A stretch of DNA of 44,253 nucleotides, taken from contig CAZPYD010000004.1 of the NCBI GenBank assembly GCA_964590835.1, positions 1-44,253 of the forward strand, in the 5' to 3' direction. The position numbers and the translations under genes were made by a program. The notes under the pieces are model-generated. The model was not told the origin of the DNA, made no database searches, and saw only the letters and a list, made by a program, of their open reading frames with translations. The stretch's first letter is position 1, and each line of letters starts with the position of its first letter. Shown one piece after another: positions 1-7,407 of the stretch. This DNA comes from CAZPYD01 sp964590835 (GTDB lineage: Bacteria > Patescibacteriota > Minisyncoccia > JAHISW01 > Tagabacteraceae).

Positions 1-1926
1 GTGCATATCGCACCTGCTTTTGGTGAGGATGATATGACGCTAGGGCAAAAAGAAAAGTTGCCTTTTGTGCAGCATGTAAAAATGGATGGACATATTGAAG
101 GCGTTGAAGGACTAGAGGGATTATCTGTGAAGCCGATTGATAATCATCAGGCTACTGATATTGAAGTATTAAAAAATTTAGCAGGCAAAGGTCTTCTCTT
201 TGCTAAAGAAAAATACGAACACAGCTATCCTCATTGCTGGAGGTGTGATACTCCTTTAATCAATTATGCTACCAGTTCTTGGTTTGTGAGAGTAACTAAA
301 ATAAAAGAAAAAGCTTTAAAAGAAGCAAAAGATATTAGTTGGGTGCCAGGACATATCAAAGAAGGGCGTTTTGGTAAGTGGCTGGAAGGGGCGAGAGATT
401 GGTCTATTTCTCGTCAGAGATTTTGGGCTTCGGTGATGCCGATTTGGGTTTGTGAAGAGTGCGGCGAGAAGAAAGTGTACGGTAGCGTAGCTGATTTAGA
501 AAAAGATAGTGGAGAAAAGGTAATTGATTTGCACAAGCATATTGTTGATAAGATCACCGTACCTTGTGAGTGTGGCAAAACCATGAAGAGAATCCCGGAT
601 GTTTTGGATACTTGGTTTGATTCTGGATCTATGCCTTATGCTCAAATGCATTACCCTTTTGAAAACAAAGAAAAATTTGACGCCAATTTTCCTGCAGAAT
701 TTATTGCCGAGGGAATCGATCAAACAAGAGCATGGTTTTATTATCTGCATGTATTAGCAACTGCTATTAAGGGAGAGGTGGCATTTAAAAATGTGATTGT
801 TAATGGAATTGTTTTGGCTGAGGATGGTAAAAAGATGGCGAAAAAGCTTCAAAATTATCCAGACCCGATGGAGGTAGTGGATAAATACGGTGCCGATTCT
901 TTAAGGTTTTATCTTTTGAGTACTCCGGTTGTTCGTGCAGAAGATTTGAATTTTTCTGAAAAAGGCGTGGACGAGGTAAGCAAGAAGATTGTCTCCAAGA
1001 TAAGAAACATAATTTCTTTTTATGAGATGTATAAAGACAAAATAGAAACCACAGATGAGGCTTCTGAAAATGTTTTGGACGAATGGATTCTTTTGAGACT
1101 TAGACAGGCAGGCGAAATGATAACCAAAGAACTTGATAAATATAATCTTGATCGCGCGTCTAGGCCTATTGAGCTTTTTGTTGATGATCTTTCAAACTGG
1201 TTTGTTCGCAGATCTAGAGATAGGTTTAAGGAAGGCGGACAAGATGCTGCTTTTGCAATGAGTACGTTGCGATATGTTTTGGAAGAACTTTCTAAACTAG
1301 TTGCGCCTTTTATGCCGTTTGTGGCAGAAGAAGTTTATCAAGTTGCGAAGGTTGATGGAGTGGAGTCAGTGCATCTAGAGAGCTGGCCGAAAGCAGAAGG
1401 ATTAGATGACAGTGGTAATTTATCTTTAAGAGAGATGCTTGTTGTAAGAAATATTGTCTCGCTTACTTTAGATAAAAGACTTCAGGAAAAAATTAAGGTT
1501 AGACAGCCTCTTCAAAAAATAAAACTTAATAATAAAAAAATATTAGAAGTACTAATTGTGAGCCTAGAAGGCAAAGATGGTTTGTTGCAGCTTATAAAAG
1601 AAGAGGTGAATGTAAAAGAAGTGGTTTTTGATGATAGTGTCAGTGAAATGTTTGAGCTAGACACAACTCTTACCCCAGAATTAAAAGAAGAAGGGATGGT
1701 GCGTGAGATTGTTCGTTTTGTTCAAGGTCTTCGTAAAAAGGCCGGTCTTACTCCGGATGAAAAAATTAAGTTAACAGTAGATGTCGACGATCAGGGGAAA
1801 TCTTTTGTAGAAAAATTTGAAGCTGATATCAAAAAAGGAACAAACACAGACTCTATAAAATTTACTGAAGCAGAAGACAGTGCAGAACTAAAGATGGAAG
1901 ATTTTGTTTTAAAATTTAAAATTTAA
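1..1926 (+). CDS. ileS: Isoleucyl-tRNA synthetase, 3' part (5' end outside window)
   Basis: Class I synthetase that charges tRNA-Ile in the cytoplasm. The open frame begins inside the gene: the first residues HIAPAFGEDD are a conserved segment of the CP1 editing region, so the GTG at base 1 is not the true start. Visible residues include the tRNA-synthetase zinc pairs C151xxC154 and C189xC191, the DTWFDSGSMP core segment at about 203-212, and a KMSKS-loop variant KMAKK at 278-282 followed by NYPDP. That NYPDP context is typical of the type 2 (eukaryote-like) IleRS branch. The anticodon-binding domain and a long C-terminal extension follow. recO starts 4 nt downstream, so the two are probably co-transcribed. 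Confidence in the family is very high; type 2 assignment is from motif reading only. Confidence 0.96.
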   Translation: MHIAPAFGEDDMTLGQKEKLPFVQHVKMDGHIEGVEGLEGLSVKPIDNHQATDIEVLKNLAGKGLLFAKEKYEHSYPHCWRCDTPLINYATSSWFVRVTKIKEKALKEAKDISWVPGHIKEGRFGKWLEGARDWSISRQRFWASVMPIWVCEECGEKKVYGSVADLEKDSGEKVIDLHKHIVDKITVPCECGKTMKRIPDVLDTWFDSGSMPYAQMHYPFENKEKFDANFPAEFIAEGIDQTRAWFYYLHVLATAIKGEVAFKNVIVNGIVLAEDGKKMAKKLQNYPDPMEVVDKYGADSLRFYLLSTPVVRAEDLNFSEKGVDEVSKKIVSKIRNIISFYEMYKDKIETTDEASENVLDEWILLRLRQAGEMITKELDKYNLDRASRPIELFVDDLSNWFVRRSRDRFKEGGQDAAFAMSTLRYVLEELSKLVAPFMPFVAEEVYQVAKVDGVESVHLESWPKAEGLDDSGNLSLREMLVVRNIVSLTLDKRLQEKIKVRQPLQKIKLNNKKILEVLIVSLEGKDGLLQLIKEEVNVKEVVFDDSVSEMFELDTTLTPELKEEGMVREIVRFVQGLRKKAGLTPDEKIKLTVDVDDQGKSFVEKFEADIKKGTNTDSIKFTEAEDSAELKMEDFVLKFKI

Positions 1927-1930
1927 TTCT

Positions 1931-2461
1931 GTGTCTCATTATATTTATATTACAGAAGCTTTTGTTTTTAAAAAGTTTAATGTAGGGGAGGCTGATAGTG
2001 TTTATTCTTTTTTTACTAAAGAATTTGGGAGATTGAACATTAAAGCTCAGGGTATTCGTCACCTCAAGTCTAAGCTGAGGTATGGTCTTTCTGGTTTTTC
2101 TTTTTTAAAAATAGCCTTTGTGGCAACTTCGGGTGGGTATTGGCGTCTAATTGATGTTGAAGAAACCGAAGTTTTTGATGAGGTTAGAAAAGATTCTATT
2201 AAAACAAAATATTGTTTGAAGCTATTTTCTTTGATAGATCGCCTATTACAGGGAGAAGAAAAAGACTATGTATTGTGGAATAAATTGGCGAAGTTTTTTG
2301 TTTTGATTGATAAAAAAGAAATATCAAATGATGATTTAAAAAAAGTTGTAGTTTCTTTTGCCGCAGATATTGTTGCTCATTTAGGTTATGCAGACAAAGA
2401 AGAAGTAAGATTAAATCCTTCTTTGGTTATTAAAAGTGCCTTAAAACAAAGTATGTTATAA
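1931..2461 (+). CDS. recO: DNA repair protein RecO, short form
   Basis: RecO loads RecA in the RecFOR recombinational repair pathway by binding SSB and single-stranded DNA. The N-terminal ~80 residues read as the RecO OB-fold (TEAFVFKKFNVGEADSVY, then the FGRLNIKAQGIR segment, which matches the family's G-x-hydrophobic-A-x-G-x-R core). The start is GTG four bases after the ileS stop. At 176 aa the protein is well below the usual ~240 aa; the helical C-terminal domain is reduced and I see no CxxC zinc knuckle. The end carries an extended -10 element for the next gene. Family assignment is by motif and context and is fairly secure. Confidence 0.85.
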   Translation: MSHYIYITEAFVFKKFNVGEADSVYSFFTKEFGRLNIKAQGIRHLKSKLRYGLSGFSFLKIAFVATSGGYWRLIDVEETEVFDEVRKDSIKTKYCLKLFSLIDRLLQGEEKDYVLWNKLAKFFVLIDKKEISNDDLKKVVVSFAADIVAHLGYADKEEVRLNPSLVIKSALKQSML

Positions 2462-2462
2462 T
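2454..2462 (+). promoter_or_regulatory. Extended -10 promoter element for the 2505 gene
   Basis: TG-T-TATAAT (TG at 2454-2455, TATAAT at 2457-2462) overlaps the recO stop codon. It would start transcription near 2469, giving a ~36-nt leader before the ATG at 2505. No convincing -35 box was seen. Confidence 0.5.
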
Positions 2463-2504
2463 ATAATCACGTAACATAAAATCAATAAAGATGTTTCAAA
2501 TTTT

Positions 2505-4403
2505 ATGGAAGATAACAATGGTTTAAAAAAAATAAAGAGTCGTTTATATAAAAAAGATACTTTGATAGATAAACGAACAGAAAGAGGAAGCTTGGAAACT
2601 GAAAAAAAAGAAGTTGAGACTGATTGGATTGAAAAAGAGGAAGAGGATTTTAAAAAAATGCCTAAACCAACAAAAACAAAAAAGAAATTATCTATTTTTT
2701 GGATTATATTTTCTGTTTTTATCTTGTTAGCCGTTAGTGCGGTGGCTTTTTTGTATTATTTTGTTGGTTTTTCTGGCTTTGGCGCTAAGATTGTTTCTTC
2801 TAGAAACATTGATCTCGCTATTGAAGGCCCTTTGGTGGTGGAATCAGGGGAGCGTAATAGGTGGTATATTTCTATAACAAATAACAACGATGCAAACTTA
2901 GAGCTGGCTGATCTTATTATAAAATATCCAAAAGGAGCGTTGTCGTTGCAAAGCGAAGAAGTTGAAAAAGAAAGAAGAGCTTTGGGTGAAATAATAGCTG
3001 GCGAAACAGTACGTGAGGAATTGATTTTTTTTATTTTAGGTAAAGAGGAAGAAGAAAAAACAATAGAAATTACCTTAGAGTATAGAATAACCGATTCTAA
3101 TGCTATCTTTGCCAAAGACATAAAACAGACTATTAAACTATCACGTTCACCGATTGGTGTTTCTGTAAAACTTCCAAAAGAAATAGGAGTTAATCAAGAA
3201 TTTGTTTTAGAGGTTGAGTATGTTTCTAATAGTGAGTCCCTCTTGAAAGATCTTTATTTAAAAATGGATTACCCTCCTGGATTTGAGTTTATAGAATCCA
3301 GTTTAAACACTTTTAAAGGTAACAATGTTTGGAAAATTGGCGATTTGATGCCTCAAGAGAAAAGGACTTTGGAGATAAGAGGGAAGCTAGAAGGACAAGA
3401 TTTGATGGAACTAACTTTTCATGGTTCTGTGGGTAGTCTTAAGGAGGGTAGAGACTTGGAGGCTTTTATCACATCGTCTAATTCTGTTGTTTTGAGAAAA
3501 TCTGTTTTTGATCTTGCTTTTTTGGTGGGAGGTGGTGATATAAGTCATACCTCAACCGGAAGTCAGCTTAATTTTTCTATTCCATGGCAAAATAATTCTC
3601 CTGTTGAGATAAGAAATGCCGTTATAAATGTTAAATTGGAGGGTGATGTAATAGATTCAAGAACAGTGTCTGTTAAAAAAGGTTTTTATAGGGGGTTTGA
3701 TAATCTTGCTGTTTGGAATTCTTCTAGTTTGCCGGAATTAAAATCAATTTATCCAGGTAATTCGGGTGTAGTAGAATTATCTTTTAATTTAAAGAAAGAT
3801 ATTCCGGTAACGACCGCTTCGGAAAAAAATTTTGTTTTTGTTCTCCAAGGAGAAATGACAGGTACTAAGATCGACGAAGATGGTCAAATAGCTACTGTAA
3901 AAAGTAATATATCAAAAGAAATAAAAATTAATTCAGAGATAGAAATTGCAGCTGATCTTTTGCATTCTTCCGGTCCTTTACCTCCTAGGGTTGGGCAGGA
4001 AAATGTTTATACTGTTTCTTGGTCTGTTTCTAATTTTTATAATGATGTTTCGGGTGCAGTTGTTCGTGCATCATTACCTTCTTATGTATCTTGGATTGGT
4101 TCTGTGTCTCCATCTGGGGAAAATGTTATGTATAGTCCTTCAGCAGGAGAGATTGTTTGGAGTATTGGAGACATAAAGGCTGGCACGGGCTTGTCTAGTC
4201 CTCCTAAAAAAGTTACATTTCAAATATCATTTTTACCTAGTTTAAATCAGTTAGATAGTACTATTGATTTGGTCACAAGAGCTTCGTTTGAAGGAAGAGA
4301 TAATTTTACCGGTTCTATACTTAGAGATTTAACCAAAATTTTAACTACTGGTTCGATAAAAGAAACTACTGTTGATTCTTCGCTGGGTATAATAACGCAA
4401 TAA
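2505..4403 (+). CDS. Single-pass membrane-anchored surface protein with repeated beta-sandwich (DUF11-like) domains
   Basis: Function unknown. Residues 1-62 are highly charged and presumably cytoplasmic; one hydrophobic helix spans about 63-87; the remaining ~540 residues are outside the membrane. The extracellular part has at least three segments that read like conserved-repeat/DUF11 or COG1361 sandwich domains. They share features such as 'ISITNNNDANLELADLIIKYP', then a YPPGF step (~262) and a third copy near the C-terminus with 'LPSYVSWIGSVSPSGENV' and 'VWSIGDIKAG'. There is no LPXTG or second TM. It sits between recO and glyS, with its own probable promoter. It could scaffold the S-layer or bind other surface proteins, but that is a guess. 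Confidence 0.75.
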   Translation: MEDNNGLKKIKSRLYKKDTLIDKRTERGSLETEKKEVETDWIEKEEEDFKKMPKPTKTKKKLSIFWIIFSVFILLAVSAVAFLYYFVGFSGFGAKIVSSRNIDLAIEGPLVVESGERNRWYISITNNNDANLELADLIIKYPKGALSLQSEEVEKERRALGEIIAGETVREELIFFILGKEEEEKTIEITLEYRITDSNAIFAKDIKQTIKLSRSPIGVSVKLPKEIGVNQEFVLEVEYVSNSESLLKDLYLKMDYPPGFEFIESSLNTFKGNNVWKIGDLMPQEKRTLEIRGKLEGQDLMELTFHGSVGSLKEGRDLEAFITSSNSVVLRKSVFDLAFLVGGGDISHTSTGSQLNFSIPWQNNSPVEIRNAVINVKLEGDVIDSRTVSVKKGFYRGFDNLAVWNSSSLPELKSIYPGNSGVVELSFNLKKDIPVTTASEKNFVFVLQGEMTGTKIDEDGQIATVKSNISKEIKINSEIEIAADLLHSSGPLPPRVGQENVYTVSWSVSNFYNDVSGAVVRASLPSYVSWIGSVSPSGENVMYSPSAGEIVWSIGDIKAGTGLSSPPKKVTFQISFLPSLNQLDSTIDLVTRASFEGRDNFTGSILRDLTKILTTGSIKETTVDSSLGIITQ

Positions 4404-4425
4404 ATTAATTTAAAACTTAGAAATA

Positions 4426-5802
4426 ATGGAAAAAGAAAATAAAATGGAAAAAATAGTATCTTTAGCAAAGCGTCGAGGATTTGTTTATCAATCGTCAGAA
4501 ATATATGGAGGTTTTTCGGGCGTTTATGATTTTGGACCAAATGGTGTTGAGTTAGAGAATAATATAAAAAGCCATTGGTGGAATTGGATGGTTCGAAAAA
4601 GAAGAGATATTGTTGGTTTAGATTCCAGTATTTTTATGCATCCTCAAATTTGGGAAGCATCTGGACACACTAAAGGTTTTTCTGATCCGATGGTTGAGTG
4701 TAAAGAATGTAATACAAGAAGTAGAGTTGATAAAATGTTAGAAGAGATTGATGTATTTGCCGATGAAAAAATGTCAGAAGAAGAAATAAATAAAATATTT
4801 GATGAATATAAAAATAAGATTAAATGTTTTAAGTGTGGTAAACAAAATTTTACCAAAATTAGAAAGTTTAATTTATTGGTTGAATCAAATCTCGGTGATT
4901 TTACAGAAAAAGGCAACAACCCTTCTTATTTAAGAGGTGAAACTTGTCAGGGTATCTATGTTAATTACAAGAATGTTTTAGATTCTAGTCGTGTAAAAAT
5001 ACCTTTTGGTATTGCTCAAATTGGTAAGGCATTTAGAAATGAGATTTCACCAAGACAATTTTTGTTTAGAACAAGAGAGTTTGATCAAATGGAAATGCAA
5101 TATTTTTTGGAGCCAGAAAAAGAAATGGAGGAATATAAAAAATTAAAAGAATATAGATGGAAAGCTTTGCTTGATTTGGGTATAAGAGAAGAAAACCTAA
5201 GATGGAAACAACATGAGAATTTAGTGTTTTATGCTAAAGATGCTTGGGATATAGAGTATAAATATCCTTGGGGTTTTGATGAGTGGGAAGGAATCCATGC
5301 ACGTGGCAATTATGATTTAACTCAGCACTCTAAAGGTTGTGGTAAAGAATTAGATTACTATGATCAGCAAAACAACAAGAGATTTGTTCCTCATATTATA
5401 GAGTCATCGGTTGGTGTTGGGCGTTCTGTTTTCGCTGTTTTGTGTGATGCCTACACAGAGGAAGAAGTAAAGGGAGAAATGAGAGTTGTTATGAAATTTA
5501 ATAAAAAAATTGCACCTGTTAAAGTTGCCGTTTTACCACTATCTAAAAAAGAAGAACTTATTAAGCCAGCTCTTAAGATTTTTGAATCTTTGAATGAAAA
5601 TTTTGCTTGTCAGTATGATGAGACTCAATCTATAGGTAAGCGCTATAGAAGACAGGATGAAATAGGTACTCCATACTGTGTGACTGCGGATTTTGATACC
5701 CCGGAAGACAACGCGGTAACAGTAAGAGACAGGGATACAATGGAACAAGAAAGAGTTGACATAAAAGATCTTTTGGGTTATTTTCAAAAAAGATTAAGAT
5801 AG
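4426..5802 (+). CDS. glyS: Glycyl-tRNA synthetase (alpha2 dimer type)
   Basis: Class II synthetase attaching glycine to tRNA-Gly. The single-chain alpha2 form is recognised by GVYDFGPNGVELENN near residue 32, and motif 2 at ~203-227 (FRNEISPRQFLFRTREFDQ). Further marks are the glycine-pocket segment around DLTQHSKGCGKEL, motif 3 ending in GVGRS near 330-334, and a C-terminal anticodon-binding domain. An inserted zinc module carries C92xxC95 and C134xxC137. The length of 458 aa is normal. Two ATG codons are possible, at 4426 and at 4444; the second aligns better with the usual N-terminus (MEKIVSLAKRRGFVYQSSEIYGG). No Shine-Dalgarno is visible before either. Confidence 0.96.
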   Translation: MEKENKMEKIVSLAKRRGFVYQSSEIYGGFSGVYDFGPNGVELENNIKSHWWNWMVRKRRDIVGLDSSIFMHPQIWEASGHTKGFSDPMVECKECNTRSRVDKMLEEIDVFADEKMSEEEINKIFDEYKNKIKCFKCGKQNFTKIRKFNLLVESNLGDFTEKGNNPSYLRGETCQGIYVNYKNVLDSSRVKIPFGIAQIGKAFRNEISPRQFLFRTREFDQMEMQYFLEPEKEMEEYKKLKEYRWKALLDLGIREENLRWKQHENLVFYAKDAWDIEYKYPWGFDEWEGIHARGNYDLTQHSKGCGKELDYYDQQNNKRFVPHIIESSVGVGRSVFAVLCDAYTEEEVKGEMRVVMKFNKKIAPVKVAVLPLSKKEELIKPALKIFESLNENFACQYDETQSIGKRYRRQDEIGTPYCVTADFDTPEDNAVTVRDRDTMEQERVDIKDLLGYFQKRLR

Positions 5803-5844
5803 ATTTTTAAAAACTTTTCTCAGACAAAGAAAAAGGAAACAGAG

Positions 5845-6078
5845 ATGATAGAATATGTTTTTGGCTATGCTGTTATTTTTTTAATGATTCTTTTTGGATA
5901 TTTATCGTTTGGTTGTGGAATGATGATCGCTGATAATCGCTTTAGAAAAAATCACGGTATTCCATCGACTTGCAATAAGGTTCATTGGAAATTCATTTTT
6001 CTTGGGACTTTTGGTCTTTATCGCAGATATCGCCCTAAGGTTTGTATGGATTGTTTCGGAGGATTTTTGTTCGACTGA
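5845..6078 (+). CDS. Small membrane protein with C-terminal CxxC, first of a sister pair
   Basis: Unrecognised 77-aa protein. Residues 2-28 form one hydrophobic segment, followed by a short Cys/His-bearing tail: an early Cys (STCNKVHW), then RRYRPKVCMDCFGG near the end. The same tail layout (Cys, aromatic/Gly stretch, R-x-YR-x-K-x-C-x2-C-F) recurs in the next gene, so the two are likely a tandem duplication. A purine-rich AAGGAAACAGAG precedes the ATG. The four Cys/His positions could bind a metal on one side of the membrane. Likely co-transcribed with the next gene, 17 nt away. Confidence 0.6.
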   Translation: MIEYVFGYAVIFLMILFGYLSFGCGMMIADNRFRKNHGIPSTCNKVHWKFIFLGTFGLYRRYRPKVCMDCFGGFLFD

Positions 6079-6095
6079 TAAAAAGGAGGGCTTAG

Positions 6096-6347
6096 ATGGA
6101 ATTTACAACACAAGGCATAGGGCCTCTTATAGGAATTTCCTGCCTTTTACTTGCTGTCATTGTCTGGTTTATTTGGACTTTGTTGGGTAGTTTTGCTCAA
6201 TCGATATTTGATATAAAAAAAAAGAGGAAAGGATTTTGTAAAAGTTTTTGTTTTCACAATGGAGGATTTTTCTATTATGGTCCTTTTGCTTATTTTAGAA
6301 AATATCGGGAGAAAATTTGCTCAGAATGTTTTGAAAAGAAAGAATAA
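6096..6347 (+). CDS. Small membrane protein with C-terminal CxxC, second of a sister pair
   Basis: Unrecognised 83-aa protein related to its upstream neighbour. One hydrophobic segment spans about residues 9-31 (SCLLLAVIVWFIWTLLG). The tail has C-x3-C-x-H at about 48-54 and KYREKICSECFEKK at the C-terminus. The start is set by one of the strongest Shine-Dalgarno sequences in the window, AAGGAGGG about 5 nt before the ATG. A terminator-like hairpin follows 10 nt after the stop. The pair appears to be an accessory two-gene unit of unknown role. Confidence 0.65.
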   Translation: MEFTTQGIGPLIGISCLLLAVIVWFIWTLLGSFAQSIFDIKKKRKGFCKSFCFHNGGFFYYGPFAYFRKYREKICSECFEKKE

Positions 6348-6356
6348 AATAAAATC

Positions 6357-6394
6357 AAAAGCGTTTGCCTTTTAAGGCCGGCGCTTTTTTTGTT
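6357..6394 (+). terminator. Probable intrinsic terminator after the CxxC pair
   Basis: AAAAGCG (6357-6363) pairs with CGC plus the first bases of a run of seven T (6382 onward). An inner GCCTT/AAGGC pair strengthens the stem. It lies directly downstream of the second small membrane gene. Confidence 0.65.
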
Positions 6395-6466
6395 TTGTTA
6401 AAATTGACAGTATTTTAAATGGTAATGTTTTTTGAGTTAAGTTTATGATAATATAAAACTAACCTT

Positions 6467-6512
6467 AATATTATCCAATTTTTGCGGTCGGCATGTTTTG
6501 GATAGTTTTTTT
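6467..6512 (+). repeat. Hairpin repeat R1, upstream of the PaaX/Cas2-like gene
   Basis: An 8-bp stem, TTATCCAA paired with TTGGATAG, closes a 19-nt loop that begins TTTTTGCGGTCGG. It is followed by a run of eight T. A near-identical copy (R2, 7201-7246) lies after the gene in the same orientation. The outermost pair is U-G here and U-A in R2, and the innermost is A-U here and G-U in R2, so pairing is kept despite sequence change. R1 lies about 28 nt before the start codon and could be an attenuator, an operator or a mobile-element end. Confidence 0.75.
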
Positions 6513-6539
6513 TGGCCAAATAATATAAATAAAACATAA

Positions 6540-7131
6540 ATGAAAAAAGATACAAAAGTAATGGTTGGAAAAATAATTTTGGGAACTGTAGCTGCAGCCG
6601 GAATTTTGAGCGTGGCACTTTTGGCGCCAAATGCCGTTCAGTATATAGAAAAGTTTTATCCTAATAATAAGAAAAGAAAATATAAATTGGATCACCAGGT
6701 AAGCAGAACGGTTATTCGATTAAAACAACAAGGTTTAGTAAAGTTTGAAAACAAAAATGGCAAAAGTTTTGCACGTTTAACAGAAAAAGGTAAAGAAAAA
6801 TTATTAAAATATCAACTGCAAGAATTAAAAATAAAAAAACCAAAAAAGTGGGATAAAAAATGGAGAGTCGTTATTTTTGATATTAAAGAGATTTATAAGG
6901 TTNNNNNNNNNNAAAGAGAAAAGAAGACATGTTAGAGTAGGCTTAAGACTGGAATTGGGTAGATTAGGGTTTTTGAAGCTTCAAAATAGTGTTTGGGTTT
7001 ATCCGTATGAGTGTGATGATATTATTACCATGTTTAAAGCGCACTTTAAAATAGGGAAAGATGTTTTATATATGACTGTTGAAAAAATAGAAAATGATAA
7101 ATGGCTAAAAAAAGAATTCGAATTAGTTTAA
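6540..7131 (+). CDS. PaaX/Cas2-like regulator or nuclease with N-terminal hydrophobic segment; broken by a 10-N gap
   Basis: The N-terminal part has a hydrophobic stretch (residues ~10-32), then a winged-helix-like region with 'DHQVSRTVIRLKQQGLVKF' and 'ARLTEKGKEKLL'. The C-terminal part has the PaaX C-terminal/Cas2-like ferredoxin fold: KWRVVIFDIKE before the gap, then LGFLKLQNSVWVYPYEC and a final TVEKIENDKWLKKEF. Such proteins are common in Parcubacteria and are often hit by Cas2 models although no CRISPR is nearby. The two halves are in different frames because the N run has arbitrary length. The sequence AAAGAG occurs on both sides of the gap; joining the two copies restores DIKEKRRHVR, the expected family pattern. 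So the gene is probably intact in the cell. Hairpin repeats flank it on both sides. Confidence 0.75.
6903..6912. other. Assembly gap (10 N)
   Basis: Ten undetermined bases inside the PaaX/Cas2-like gene. The bases before it (after AAAGAG at 6886-6891) do not fit the protein family, and the bases after it restart with AAAGAG. This suggests either a contig-end artefact or a variable insertion in the population. Confidence 0.95.
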
Positions 7132-7200
7132 TCGGTATTTTAATCAAAAAAAATTCCTCGCAGCTCTGCTGAAGAAAAGTTCATTTAATTAGAAAATAAA

Positions 7201-7246
7201 AATATTATCCAGTTTTTGCGGTCGGAGTATTTTGGATAATTATTTT
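7201..7246 (+). repeat. Hairpin repeat R2, downstream of the PaaX/Cas2-like gene
   Basis: Direct copy of R1. TTATCCAG pairs with TTGGATAA around a 19-nt loop starting TTTTTGCGGTCGG; only a few loop and stem bases differ from R1. It is followed by an AT-rich tract with T runs and lies 70 nt after the stop. It may terminate the transcript as well as mark the end of a unit. Confidence 0.75.
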
Positions 7247-7407
7247 TAAATACTTTATTTACATTTTTTTGTTTTTCTATTAAATTTTTAATTGTTAATA
7301 ACACTTTTTCTTTTGCTTGTTGAGTTTTTATGGTAATTTTATTATATGTTAGGTAATATTCAAATTTTTTAAATTTGTAGTATCTAGATTAAATTGTATC
7401 ACCAAGT
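7247..7407. other. AT-rich intergenic spacer
   Basis: From the end of R2 to the M16 protease start I see only AT-rich sequence with T runs. There is no convincing ORF, stable hairpin or clear promoter with both boxes. Confidence 0.5.

Noticed and set aside
6355..6540. Minus-strand ORFs in the spacer before the PaaX/Cas2-like gene
   Set aside because: Low-complexity aromatic and Lys composition typical of antisense AT-rich DNA; they cross the terminator and R1 hairpin.
6540..7131. CRISPR-associated Cas2 and a nearby CRISPR array
   Set aside because: The C-terminal half has a Cas2-like fold, but there is no cas1, effector or repeat-spacer array anywhere in the window; the hairpin repeats are only two copies with a gene between them.
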